This document shows, one piece after another, positions 53,611 to 64,000 of a stretch of 64,000 bases of DNA (the first letter of the stretch is position 1; every line of letters starts with the position of its first letter). The notes below the pieces were generated by a model. It ran no database searches and was not told the DNA's origin. It saw nothing but the letters and a program-made list of their open reading frames with translations. The position numbers and the translations under genes are program-made. The stretch covers positions 29,502,316 to 29,566,315 of the forward strand of contig OY757934.1 in NCBI GenBank assembly GCA_963585895.1. The letters run 5' to 3'. The stretch comes from Sepioteuthis lessoniana (lineage: Eukaryota; Mollusca; Cephalopoda; Myopsida; Loliginidae).

Positions 53611-54248
53611 ATCATCATCATCATGTCGCGCCGCCTGCGCGGATATCCCTGACCGTCTCTCGCCATTTCTCCCTATCATTCATCGTCTCCGGCAGGTCTT
53701 CAGGGTTACATCCCGTGTCCTCACATAGCTGCTGTATGTAAGTTCGTGCTGGTCGTCCCACTCTTGCACATCCATGTGTGGGGGTCCACAGGAGTACATC
53801 GCTTATGAGCTCGTCCTTGCTTCTCCAGCAGTGTCCTGCGTGTCTGGTTCGTCGAACTTGTATAGTTTTTGTGATGGGGGGCAAGTGTCCGTATAGTTGG
53901 AGTCTCGTGGGGTGTTGTCGCCAGGACTTGTTTAATACTGCTCTCAACATTCTTGTGTAATTTCCGTCCAGCCTCCTCTCCAGCCGCTTCGTAAGCGTCC
54001 ATGTGGTGCATCCATATAGCAGTATCAACACAACCGCTGCCTGGAAGAAACTGCGTTTCATTTTATCAGTTAGGTCCGACTTCCATATGATCGAGAGCCT
54101 ATCGATAGCTGTCCATGCCTTCGTCAGTCGTGTGTCGATGTCTTTCTCGGTTGATGAGACGCTGCTTCCTAGGTAGGTGAATTTGTCGACTAGTTTCAGA
54201 GAGGCTCCGTCTAGTGTGGCAATGTTGCCCGTTTGGTTGTAACACATA
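53611..54248 (-). pseudogene. LINE 3' end, family L2nd, copy 3 (open 208 codons)
   Basis: Continuous minus-strand frame: KLVDKFTYLGSSVSSTEKDI, RLTKAWTAIDRLSIIWKSDL, AAVVLILLYGCTTWTLTKRL, LNKSWRQHPTRLQLYGHLPP, RHAGHCWRSKDELISDVLLW and GRPARTYIQQLCEDTGCNPE, ending RDIRAGGAT. FTYLGS and LLYGCTTW are hallmarks of the connection region behind a LINE reverse transcriptase. 5'-truncated at about 54248, beside SINE-B. The 3' tail is (ATG)n. The intact frame shows it is the youngest of the three copies. Confidence 0.88.
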
Positions 54249-54249
54249 A

Positions 54250-54830
54250 GTAAAGTTGGTGACCTTAGTCAAGGGTGACCTGAAGGCTCTATTTTCAATA
54301 GCTACTACACTGAAGGGTAGGGGAGGGTGCTACTCCATTTCCTGCAATGCTCCACTTTACCCTTGATCCATACCTTATAATGCTGAGTGTTAAGCATCAA
54401 GGAGGTGCCCGTGGTGTAATTGTGGAGGTGCCCGTGGTGTAATTGTTATCGTTGTAGGAAATGAACACAGCGACACGAGTTCAAATCCTGGACGAGACTG
54501 ATTACATTTCACATAGCACTAATACCCTTGGGAAAGGTATGAATCCAATTATTCTCCCTCCAGCTATGGGTAAATAGTAGGACAGACTTGGTTCTTCAGC
54601 CTTGGTGAGGCAACTAGTCTAGGAGAAGGAAAAGTCTGAATTAAAACCTGTTAAACTCCGCTTAAAAATTGACCTTGTGTCATATCCTGCCCGAGTGGAG
54701 GGGTTGGTAAATAGGATAAGCATCAAGTACTTTTTTTTGAGCCTTCAGTGTGACTCGACCTGAGATTGTTCTCTGGTCTCCTGGACCATTTACTCATTAG
54801 GCCAATGGTAAATTCTATAATATATATACA
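54250..54830 (-). mobile_element. SINE-B split by SINE-A
   Basis: GTTGGTGACCTTAGTCAAGG to GCTGAGTGTTAAGCATCAAG (54250-54401), resuming at 54728 (TACTTTTTTTTGAGCC) and ending TGAGATTGTTCTCTGGTCTC, CATTAGGCCAATGG. Confidence 0.88.
54402..54716 (+). mobile_element. SINE-A with duplicated head, inside SINE-B
   Basis: Flanked by the 11-bp duplication TAAGCATCAAG (54391-54401, 54717-54727). The first 23 bases, GAGGTGCCCGTGGTGTAATT plus GTG, occur twice in a row, so the A box is doubled. The body and the GAGTGGAGGGGTTGG end are intact. Confidence 0.93.
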
Positions 54831-54867
54831 ATATATATATTCATACATTATAATATATAATCATATT

Positions 54868-54914
<47 letters not shown>

Positions 54915-55029
54915 TTATTGAGAACTATTGAAACATGGGTCAAAGCAAAGGTGCCCACAGATATACACATATTGTTCCTTGACAAAACAGTATGTGACAG
55001 ATTAAAATGACCAGGTTAAAATGATCTGC

Positions 55030-55186
55030 AGTTGATGACTTTTTTTAGTAATAGGGTCCAAGCACAGCAATACTGTTGGAAGAAGTGTGTGGATCATAGA
55101 GAGGACTATGTTGAGAAATAAACCTCATTTGGTCACATTCCATAAGAGCATCTTAGTTAGACAATGAACTTTTCAGATAACCCTTG
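55030..55186 (+). mobile_element. Mariner 3' end fragment
   Basis: QYCWKKCVDHREDYVEK then stop (about 55060-55120), followed by CATAAGAGCATCTTAGTTAG and the end AATGAACTTTTCAGATAACC, then TA at 55187. Same family as 52267. The left end is unclear. Confidence 0.75.
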
Positions 55187-55189
55187 TAC

Positions 55190-56124
55190 CTGTATTAAAA
55201 AATGCTATATGTATTTGTATATGCACAGTGTATACTTTATATATATATATATATATATAAGCTTGTGTACAATGTATCACTGGAAGAACCCTTATGACAT
55301 GATACAATTGAATAGATTTATAGTCACTACCTGAAAAAGAAAGGATAGATGATAGACTAACATAAAAAAAAAATTGGATAGCATGCAATCTACTTGCACT
55401 ACCTTTGTGATCTATCGGTTGATCGTGATTGATGTATTGGAAGCCCCTGGGTTAAAGGGATTATAGTAAAAAAATTGAATGGGTGTTTGTTTTGAAAGAT
55501 TTAAAATTAGATTTATCAGCTTATGTGAAATTTAAGGATTAACCTGTGTGTGTGTATGAATTCAACTGACCCAAAATAGTCTTTTGAGGTTAAAACTGGC
55601 AATTTGCATGAAATAGAAAAAGATTTTTTTTTTAAATTCAAGTTGATAGATAAAAATGTTTAAGAGAAAACATTATATATATATTCATGATATTTTACCA
55701 TCAATCATTTTTCAAAAGATTAAAAAGAAGATGTGGAAAAAATTCAGCAATGATATTTTTTATTGATTGGTTCAAAGGATTTCTAATTCCTTCATTGATC
55801 CTTATGGATTTTATTTTAATGACAATATTTACAAATATCACAATTCTATAAATTGATCTTTTTCATTTTTTTAACTGATAACCTTTTTTTAATCCGATGA
55901 AAATAAAAATCCTTCCTATATATGTCTATAGATATTTTATAGTTAATCTCTTATGATGTTTTCCTCTTGTAAATGATTTACAAAGAATTTCCTTTGTAAC
56001 TTTGATGTATTTTCAAAACAAGGTCAACTTTCAAATTGTGGTCCATTCTGATTTAGTTCTAATGTATTTTTGTTGTAAACAAATTATCCTCTGAATAAAA
56101 AAGCTTTTCTAAAATATGACTGAT

Positions 56125-56129
<5 letters not shown>
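55190..56129. other. No gene seen
   Basis: AT-rich; a (TA)n tract at 55237-55259. No recognised repeat otherwise. Confidence 0.5.
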
Positions 56130-56187
<58 letters not shown>

Positions 56188-56260
56188 ACAGATGAGAATA
56201 AACATTTGTTTAAAAACACCTGATAAATTAAAAAGTGGTCAAATGCTGACCAGTACAGCA

Positions 56261-56305
<45 letters not shown>
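56130..56305. repeat. Two (TA)n tracts 78 bp apart
   Basis: TA runs at 56130-56183 and 56262-56305. Confidence 0.95.
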
Positions 56306-56308
<3 letters not shown>

Positions 56309-56445
56309 ATCCACAGACAGATCTATTTCGTTCTATCAGAACTCATCAGTGTGACTAGACATTAGCTTCCCGTAGCTGGGATCGAAATCCGGTTGACTCA
56401 AACGTCAAGCCAATGCAGGTTTCACCTGAAAGATCTTCAGGATAA
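56306..56445 (-). mobile_element. Repeat E, tRNA-like, copy 1
   Basis: On the minus strand: CATTGGCTTGACGTTTGAGT, CGGATTTCGATCCCAGCTAC, AGTCACACTGATGAGTTCTG, with A- and B-box-like words. It starts at the edge of a TA tract, as does the copy at 57340. Confidence 0.65.
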
Positions 56446-56652
56446 TTCTAACTTAAAAGGATGCTTTAGTCCAGATATCAATTTGTAATATACTTTTTTA
56501 TTTACAAATTGCATTATCTGGTTTATTTTCACACTGTCAGAGTTATAGATATATTTATAAAAATAGAATAATATACATATATATACTTTAGTTTTATGTT
56601 TTTTTAGCAATCATCAAGTAAGCAATAAAAAACTGTTAAAGGTTGAAAGCTA

Positions 56653-56790
56653 CTCTTATAATAGGGAATAGTCTGCTCTTATAATAGGGAATAGTCTGCT
56701 CTTATAATAGGGAATAGTCTGCTCTTATAATAGGGAATAATCTGCTCTTATAATAGGGAATAGTCTGCTCTTATAAGAGGAAATAATCTA
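56653..56790 (+). repeat. Minisatellite, 23-bp unit, 6 copies
   Basis: Unit CTCTTATAATAGGGAATAGT plus CTG, in exact 23-bp steps. Only the last copy is notably changed. Confidence 0.96.
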
Positions 56791-57109
56791 CTCTTCTGGA
56801 GGTATAATCATATTTACATATAATATGTATGTGTGAAAGAGAGAGATTCAGACTGACAGAGTTTTGGTGAAAGTGGAAATTTCAGTCTATCTTGTTATTT
56901 ATTCTTCCATTTTTTTAGCACAATTCAACTTGGAAGATTTCTATCAGAGTATAGAGCCATGATAGTATTTATGAAAAGAAACAAATAAATAAACACACAG
57001 GAAGTAATACTCAAATGATAACTAATAGGTAGGATAGCTTTTTAGTATCTTAAGGAATGTGGCTTACTAAGTGGAAAGCAGAATTTGCCATTTTGTTCAT
57101 TTATGACTG

Positions 57110-57265
57110 ATGAAACCCCCTCCCCAAACATTGATGAAGGCTAAAAAACTGTAGTCTACCCTACTATTTACCCATAGCAGGGGTGGGTGGGAAAGAAGAG
57201 ATGGATTCATATCTTTTCAAGGGCATTTGCATGAAGTGAAATACAAACAGGCTTATTTCAGATCT
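57110..57265 (-). mobile_element. SINE-A mid-body fragment
   Basis: GATGAAGGCTAAAAAACTGT, AGTCTACCCTACTATTTACC and CAAGGGCATTTGCATGAAGT. Confidence 0.75.
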
Positions 57266-57339
57266 GAGGAAATCAAAGCTCTTTTGTGAATTGAGAAAGA
57301 AGATAGCAATATTACTGATTATATATATATATACATATA

Positions 57340-57480
57340 TATTGTTATTCACAGACAAACTGTTTTATTGTATCACAACTCTTCAGTGTGGCCAGACATG
57401 TGAGATGCTTCAAGGTAGAATCAAAATCTGACTGATTTTATGTCGGTCGGATATCTTACCTCTCAGCAATTGTCATCACA
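57340..57480 (-). mobile_element. Repeat E, copy 2
   Basis: TTCACAGACAAACTGTTTTA, CAACTCTTCAGTGTGGCCAG and CAAAATCTGACTGATTTTAT align with 56318-56420. It also begins next to TA-rich sequence. Confidence 0.6.
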
Positions 57481-57579
57481 GCGTACGTGAAGGAATTTTT
57501 AAGGTACATATTCATATATGCTTATCAGCAACCAGAGAGCTCAGTTCATGAGAAGAACTTTGCATATCAGTATTTAAGT

Positions 57580-57770
57580 AAAGTCACCCATTTAAGTACT
57601 AAACAGGTTCATTTTTGCTTAACTTGTTATTTACTAAACTTTACTTAATAAAGTCCACAGGACTTATAAGGCTTACAGTACTTGTTACTACAAAATGGTC
57701 ACACATTTAAATACTGAACAGGCTCATCATTATTTAACTTTGGTGATCTTGCAGGACCAGTCGCTCCTTA
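57580..57770 (-). repeat. Two inverted 5S-rRNA-like units
   Basis: On the minus strand: TAATGATGAGCCTGTTCAGT, ATTTAAATGTGTGACCATTT and AAGTACTGTAAGCC, then a second unit with AAGTTAAGCAAAAATGAACC and TTTAGTACTTAAATGGGTGA. Same order as at 5026 and 16660. Confidence 0.7.
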
Positions 57771-57874
57771 ACATGATTTTTATCATAAGTCGATATTTGA
57801 GTTGGGTTCTGTGAATTTACCAGATTTGCTGAGTGAGTTTGTAAATGCTTTTCAACTTTCATCATACCATACAG

Positions 57875-58176
57875 TCGGAAATGGAGGTGCCTGTGGTGTA
57901 ATGGTTATTGTCGTAGGAAATGGACACGGCGACACGAGTTCAAATCCTGGACGAGACTGATTGCATTTCACATAGCACTAATACCCTTGGGAAAGGTATG
58001 AATCCAATTATTCTCCCTCCAGCTATGGGTAAATAGTAGGACAGACTAGGTTCTTCAGCCTTGGTTAGGCAACTAGTCTAGGAGAAAGAAAACTCTGAAT
58101 TCAAACCTGCTAAACTCCGCTTAAAAATTGACTTTGTGTCATATCCTGCCTGAGCGGAGGGGGTTAGGTAAATAGG
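57875..58176 (+). mobile_element. SINE-A, full-length
   Basis: GGAGGTGCCTGTGGTGTAAT, CGACACGAGTTCAAATCCTG, full body and CTGAGCGGAGGGGGTTAGGT. The flanking duplication ATCAYACCATACAG (57861-57874 and 58177-58190) has one mismatch. The first bases TCGGAAAT lie outside the usual head. Confidence 0.93.
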
Positions 58177-58190
58177 ATCACACCATACAG

Positions 58191-59296
58191 CAACTATTTT
58201 CAAAATTGACTAAATGATGATAGAAGCCGTTGGTAGTCAAGGTAAAGGATTTCTATATTGTAGATATAATCGATTGATTTGATTTAACAGTGTGTCAATC
58301 TGTTAGGGAGGTTATTATTATGCAAAGAGGTAAATTATGGAAAACAGATTTATTTTAATATTTTTTCAAGGATCTTTCTTGATTTTGATAGTGAATTGTC
58401 TGCAGTTGGTTGTTGCTAAGTGGATTTGTGGTCGTTTTGAGGGGTATGTTTGTAGGGTAAAGTTCAAGTAATATTTCTTGGTATAATTCTATTTCTTTCT
58501 GAAGGAATAAAATGTATTTTTATGATATTGATATTTTTAAATGTGTCTTTCATGTTATTTGCATTGTAGAAGCATTTTCTGATAACAGCAAAATCACTTC
58601 ATTTTATTAGAATGTGTTTTGCAGTAAAGGATGGATGACATGCTATGCATTCTGGTTAGTTTTCTTGTTTAAGTGAAAAGGAGTGTGTTAATCTGGTGTT
58701 ATCAATATGTAGTTGAGATATAGAAACCTATTCCTTTTTGGATTTTCTGAAGCCTGTTTTATTTGGAAGAATTAATTGTGTATATTGTTACACCAATCTC
58801 GTTGCCATTTTTTATGAATGTTTTATATTTCTGTGTTACCACAAAAAAATAGCACATTACCATGAAATTTTTGCTAACAGAAAAGTATTGAAATGATCTA
58901 AGTTTCAGAAATTATTTAAAATCCAAACTGGAAGTAACCATATTTGATTGCAAATAAGATGCATGGGTGTTTAAGACGCACCCCACTTTCAGCAGGGAAA
59001 ATCAAGTAAAAACTAAGTATAAATATCAAATGTGATAAAATTAATATAATGAATACTGTTAACATCCTATCTTGGCTTATGGGACGAGCAATTATCTCCC
59101 CCTGGAGGAAGAGGGAGCTGTGAGGAGAGGAAGGAGGAAAAGGAGGGTTGACCACTTTTTAGAGGGATCTCTTCGAGACAAGTCGCACGTGTCAACTCTA
59201 AAATAAAATATATATTTATCCTATTCTTGCCTGGACTTTATTTATCTTAATTAACAAATACTATCAATGATAACACTTTTAATCTGCATAAGTAAA
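58191..59296. other. No gene seen
   Basis: AT-rich unassigned sequence; a purine-rich stretch at 59098-59150. Confidence 0.5.
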
Positions 59297-59555
59297 GTAA
59301 AGTTGGCAACTGAAGTCGAGAGTGACCTGAAGGCTTCCTTTTCAATAGCTACTACACCGAGGTGTAGGGGAAGGCACTACTCCTTTCCCTGAATTGCTCC
59401 ACTTTACTCTTGATATGTACCTTATAATGCTGAGTGTTAAGCAAGGAGGTATCAAGTACCATTTTTTTAAGTCTTTGGAATGAGTCGACCTGGGATTGAA
59501 CCTCAGTCTCCTGGGCCATTGGCAAACACTCTACCCACTTGGCTAATGAGCTGGT
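59297..59555 (-). mobile_element. SINE-B, full-length
   Basis: GTTGGCAACTGAAGTCGAGA, CTACACCGAGGTGTAGGGGA, CTTATAATGCTGAGTGTTAA, GGGATTGAACCTCAGTCTCC, GGGCCATTGGCAAACACTCT and CACTTGGCTAATGAGCTGG. The A and B boxes are both clear. Confidence 0.92.
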
Positions 59556-60772
59556 TAATAGCCTTTTAAATAATGATAATTAGTATATGAAAGTTACTCT
59601 AAAGTCTAAGATAATAGTAACTGCCAGATAGTTAATTTTGGCTGACTATTGAGAATTTTAAACCAACAGATGGCATATAAGACGCAGGGGAATTTTAAAA
59701 GATATTTTGAGTTAGAAAAAATGCACCTTATATGCCATCAAATACAGAAATAATGATAATGAAAATAATCCACTAAGGTTTGCATAAAAAATGATGGAAT
59801 TTTGATTGTTCACATAAATGGTACATGCATGGAAAATGAGACCACTAAAATCCTCTGGGATTTTGAGATGAAAATGGATCATCCAATCCAGCCCAGAAGA
59901 TTCAGACCTAGTTTTTAAGAAAAAGAAAAAGAAAAAGAAAAGAATCAGTCAATTCAAGAGCTTGAGATCTATGTGAAGATTGAGACAGCCCAGACTACAA
60001 TACTACCAAAATTGGCAAGAATATGGAGAAGAGACCTCATGAATTGAAGAGATTTGCTGTATATATTTATGTACCCCCCCAAAAAAAAAACATAATCATC
60101 ATAATCATAATAATAATAATATCATCATCATCGGGTCTGCTTTTGCACTCACCTTGACCATTATAAATTCTTTATTAAATGCTAATTATAGATTACTTCC
60201 TCTTATTTACAATAAATCATAATATAAATTCTATCAATAAGATATGAGTTTATACTGAGCTTACTGGACACCAAAAGAGGCCTTAAAGTCTGTTATGAAG
60301 CTAATTCTAGTAGAATTGGCAAGGCAGATGGTCAATTATTGTAGGTGTCTTATTTATTGTCCGACAGTTCAAAATAAATGAGAAAATGATGATGTTGTCA
60401 TAGAACTACATATATGAGAGCAACAAATGATGTTTCTACTAACACAACATTATGGCTACAACTGAGAGAACTCACTTTTTCTTTATACTAGTAAGTAAAC
60501 TTAGACATCTCACCAAAGATATTATGGAGATGTAGTAACATAAATATGGATTATGTCTTAAATTTTCATTGCACGATTGATTAAAATTTGAAATATATTC
60601 AATCGAAAAATACTCTAGTAAACAGTATTTTTTAGTGAGATTTTACAATTGTTTAGTTATTTATTGAGTGAAGTTTACTCTTAACTATTTGTTAATGAAA
60701 TTAAGCAGTTGGAATAAAAACAGATAAAAACAAATATGCAAAGTAGTAGAGATAAAAACAAAGTAGTAGTAG
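59556..60772. other. No gene seen
   Basis: AT-rich. Contains (AAAAG)n about 59918-59941 and AAT/ATC tracts at 60095-60133. Confidence 0.5.
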
Positions 60773-60985
60773 ATTTGTGGGTCATTTAATGCCAAAATTA
60801 TCCTTGTAGAAGAACAGGAATGGTACTATTCATCCCACAGCTGAGGAGATCAGGGAGTTGATACCTTTTCCAAAGGAAATATTCTGAAAGTGAAAGTAAA
60901 AGTATGACTGGAATTTCAACTCATTTATTATTATGTTACAGTCAAGCATGTTCCCCATGATGCTATGGGGACTCCCCACTAAACA
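60773..60985 (-). mobile_element. SINE-C, diverged
   Basis: TGGGTCATTTAATGCCAAAA, TAGAAGAACAGGAATGGTAC, CATCCCACAGCTGAGG, TACCTTTTCCAAAGG and a diverged head. Confidence 0.75.
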
Positions 60986-61634
60986 CTTTAAGGCACAATT
61001 ATATAATACATTCAATGCTGTTTTAATAATGTTTCTTCTTTAGTATCTCTTCTATTTGAACCTTCTGATTCTATTTAGAGACCAACCAAAATGCATTAAG
61101 CATTTTAACCAATCATTTGAATAGTATTTTAAAGCTATAATATTTTCCATGGGATATTGTTTGCTTCTTACCTTTTTAATGTAAACTCATTTCTTTTATT
61201 AGATCTGTTATTGTTCATAGTACATGATCACATCGGCAAGAAACTGAGTCACTATCTTAAATTAGATTTACACAGTGTTTAAAAAATGTTAATATTTCTA
61301 TAGGAGTTTCTTTATAATATTATGACTTTAAAGTCTCCACCTGTTCTCAATCCCAATCAACACATTAGTGAAATCTTCCCGAGGTGGCACCTGTAATATT
61401 GGTTCTGCTTTTTTTATAAAGATATTCACATAGAAAAATTAACTTTTTTTTATTAACAGATTCTTGGAATCTGTTGACAGGAATAGTAAGCATGTGACAA
61501 CTATTTGAAATTATATCAAAAAGGTGCTTCCATAAAGATGTTAACATTTTTTTCAATCACCCTGTATATGCTTCATCATTGATATCAAGTGTTCTTTATT
61601 TGTAAATAAAGCAAACTATTGGATTAATACACTA

Positions 61635-62672
61635 GGTTGAGTCAAAAGTTTTGCAGTATTTAGTTACTTGAATCACAGTTCAGCAGTTCTGAATACTTTT
61701 GCAGAGATCATGAAGATGGGTTAGGGTTAGGACTGTGAGATGCCAAGCTCACCTGATACTCTCCAAGTGCTACTGACAGGATCTGTCTTTATGGCTTGAT
61801 ACCTGGCTTGAGAATCAGTTTTAGGCTTGGAACTTGTCTCTACCTGATTGTCCCGGTTCTTTACAACCAAGTAAAATTTCTTGAACCACCTAATTACTGT
61901 ACTGAGATCAAGATGTTACATTGCCATATACACTAATATGGCCATGTGTGAAATAGACATATAATGTTCATAACGATAGAACATAGGAATCTCGGAATTC
62001 AAAAACAGGTAATGACTTCTTGTTCAGGTACGAAACCTTTTTATTAACTTTGAGTTAAAGGTTTCGACATAAGGAGGAGAGACACAATCTTCTATGCTGT
62101 CTTATTCATTTGGCCCCATCTCGAGCGGCCCTCATAAGGCGCAAGTTCGCCTCGCGTCTGTGAGCTCCAAAAGTTGATCTTTCTCGTTTGGCGTCTAGTA
62201 CCCAACTCTTACTTTCTTCAAATCTCACACAAACCTCCGCACGCTTCCGGTGCATGACGTCACCCGCACCCTGTCACCGCATTTCGTCTCGGACTATTAT
62301 GACATCTGAGTGACACCTCCATCCGCGCCCGTGTTAACACCTGCCTCAATGTTGCACCTAACTAACCCATGTGCTGAGCTGAAAGGTTCTCAGCCTAACT
62401 AAACTCAAAGGCATGAACCGAAATCCCTTGGCTATTGTATAACAAAGAGTGCCAGTTTGAATATGTAAAGCATAGGTTCCCAAATTGAACTATTTTGCAC
62501 ATTCATCTGTGCAGCTTCCAAATAAAACACAGAGTGAGCAATGGACAACATATCAGCTCACCAACTATGATAATATTCCCAAACACAGCTTAAAGGGCTT
62601 GAACTATTTCAGTCACATAATATATACACCACAAACTAACACATACCAAAATATTGCAAGACTTTTGACTCA

Positions 62673-62675
<3 letters not shown>
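61635..62675 (-). mobile_element. Tc1/mariner deletion derivative, family T, carrying a solo LTR
   Basis: TA then GGTTGAGTCAAAAGTTTTGC at the left and ATTGCAAGACTTTTGACTCA at the right. The minus strand shows TVIRWFKKFYLVVKNR and TWRVSGELGISQS, the DNA-binding half of the transposase; the catalytic half is missing. Subtracting the 531-bp LTR and 4-bp duplication leaves about 506 bp, close to the 27776-28303 copy. Confidence 0.8.
61914..62444 (+). mobile_element. Solo-LTR-like element, family 1, copy d
   Basis: Begins TGTTACATTGCC and ends GGCTATTGTATAACA. AAGA flanks both sides (61910-61913 and 62445-62448). Best-preserved termini of the four. It lies inside a Tc1/mariner copy and is therefore younger than it. 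A fossil without internal region. Confidence 0.8.
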
Positions 62676-62709
<34 letters not shown>

Positions 62710-62894
62710 GATGGCATAGATACAGAGTCAATGATGCCTGGTGACTGTAAATTTTTTGGCTTGTTGGTCTGAAGACCATATAGATAAGAAACTGACTGTC
62801 ACCAAGCTCCAGTGACTCTCTGTCTACACTATTCTACATTAAATATATATGCTCTATTACTGATATTGAGCACTCTTTATTATCAAATAAAGCA

Positions 62895-62930
<36 letters not shown>

Positions 62931-64000
62931 TAAACCCACATTCACATACATATATTTAATCAGTATATACAAAGCTTATTCAGTTCTTCAAGAATATTCA
63001 ATAATCTTTTCACAATTTTACAGCTCATCTAATCTTCCATTTTGCCTTCTTTTTTTTTTTTTTTTTTACAAACTGAGCAAAAGTCTGAAATAGATGAAAA
63101 ATATTGGAAAAATAAACCTCCTTTTATTCTATTGTAAAAATGAACAGTGTAGAAAGTGTTGAAAAGCATTATTTCTTAATGTAGAGATTCTTTTCTAACA
63201 AAGGAAAAAAATAAAATGAAAATAAAAATATCGGATCACTAAGGAAAACCTTCTGTGCCTTTATTTTAAGTTTAAAGAGAAAATTGTCCTCTAGATGTTG
63301 AGAGACCTGTAGAAAATAGCATAAAAATGTAAGCTTAATAGGATTAGTATAGGAACTTGTAACTTTATTATTTTATCTATATTTTTGTAACATAAAAGAA
63401 AGATGGTGGACTTTATTTTCTCTGTAAACAGGTAAAGGGAGGTTGGAGGGAGTGTAAGAAAGAGGAAGAAGAATATTTTTGAATAATTCAATTATCCAAA
63501 TAAAAAATTAAGAATAAAAGAATAAATAAATGGATGAAGTAACTGAAAGAACGAAAGAAAAGGAAAGAAAAATCCTTTTAATTCAATTCTGAACATAAGG
63601 GAAATCCACAGGTTCCCAATTAATGAATAGATTTCAGCATTCTTCTATTTTGTAGGGAGAAAAAAATGGGACCAAGTAAAAAAGATATGAAGCTGTTTTC
63701 CATGGCAGTGGTGGTGGTAAGGAAAGATTATTATAACTTCTCTGTAGAATATAGAAACAATTAAAGAAAAGGTTAAAGTCTTATCGTCTTGAAGAAAAGA
63801 ATTTTGGGAATTAACCTAGAATTCCTGAAGAACTGTTTTTATATCCAACAAAGGAATGTTTTTATCATTGTACTTTCCCAGTAGCACTATTTTGCTGCCA
63901 CAAGATTTTAATGGGTTTCTTTGAATAGGAATTTCAAGTATTTCTCTTTCAAAGAATATTATAATGTATTTGCCTATCTGGAATTTTATTCTAGTATATT
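62676..64000. other. No gene seen to window end
   Basis: (TA)n tracts about 62675-62703 and 62898-62928, a T-run at 63050-63067, otherwise AT-rich unassigned sequence. Open frames are short and repeat-driven. Confidence 0.55.

Overview
This is an AT-rich, gene-poor stretch of animal nuclear DNA. I found no convincing complete host protein gene, no rRNA operon and no functional tRNA gene. Nearly everything recognisable is transposable-element debris, tandem repeats and microsatellites. Long pure (TA)n, (GA)n and (CA)n tracts, very dense tRNA-derived SINEs, mariner/Tc1 relics and a LINE C-terminus of a type I associate with cephalopod and other lophotrochozoan genomes suggest a mollusc, perhaps a cephalopod. 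The organism call is an inference, at about 60 percent confidence.

Repeat families, named here for convenience. SINE-A: tRNA-derived, about 290 bp. SINE-B: tRNA-derived, about 260 bp. SINE-C: tRNA-derived with an AAACC-rich 3' tail, about 250 bp. SINE-D: a tRNA-like head, sometimes beside 5S-rRNA-like units. Repeat E: a tRNA-like repeat next to TA tracts. A composite element, called E-array here, has a fixed order: a roughly 35-bp end motif, a 60-75-bp minisatellite, then a conserved 220-bp module. At least 13 full or partial modules lie in this window. There are four solo-LTR-like copies of about 520-565 bp with 4-bp target duplications, and one different 520-bp LTR-like insert at 21481-22000. 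DNA transposons include an internally deleted mariner (46770-47680), several mariner ends and a roughly 510-530-bp Tc1/mariner deletion family. A degraded but nearly full-length LINE lies at 18483-21320 on the minus strand. Three 3' fragments of a second LINE and one Penelope-like relic (29950-31165) complete the set.

Layout. 1-12.5 kb: module, SINEs, mariner relic, two solo LTRs, a 5S-like array split by a SINE. 12.5-16.5 kb: lower-repeat sequence with a few CpG-bearing, possibly single-copy stretches, the best place to look for host regulatory DNA. 16.5-23 kb: 5S-like units, E-array, LINE, LTR-like insert. 23-36 kb: AT-rich sequence, LINE fragments, Penelope-like relic, two near-perfect hairpins. 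36-44 kb: dense E-array block including a seven-copy 178-bp satellite. 44-55 kb: mariner, triple-nested SINE/module insertions, a 116-bp TA tract, a LINE 3' end. 55-64 kb: SINEs, inverted 5S-like units, and a Tc1/mariner copy carrying a solo LTR.

Nested insertions with readable target duplications give a relative order: modules and Tc1/mariner copies are old, SINE-B is intermediate, and SINE-A and the solo LTRs are the more recent arrivals.
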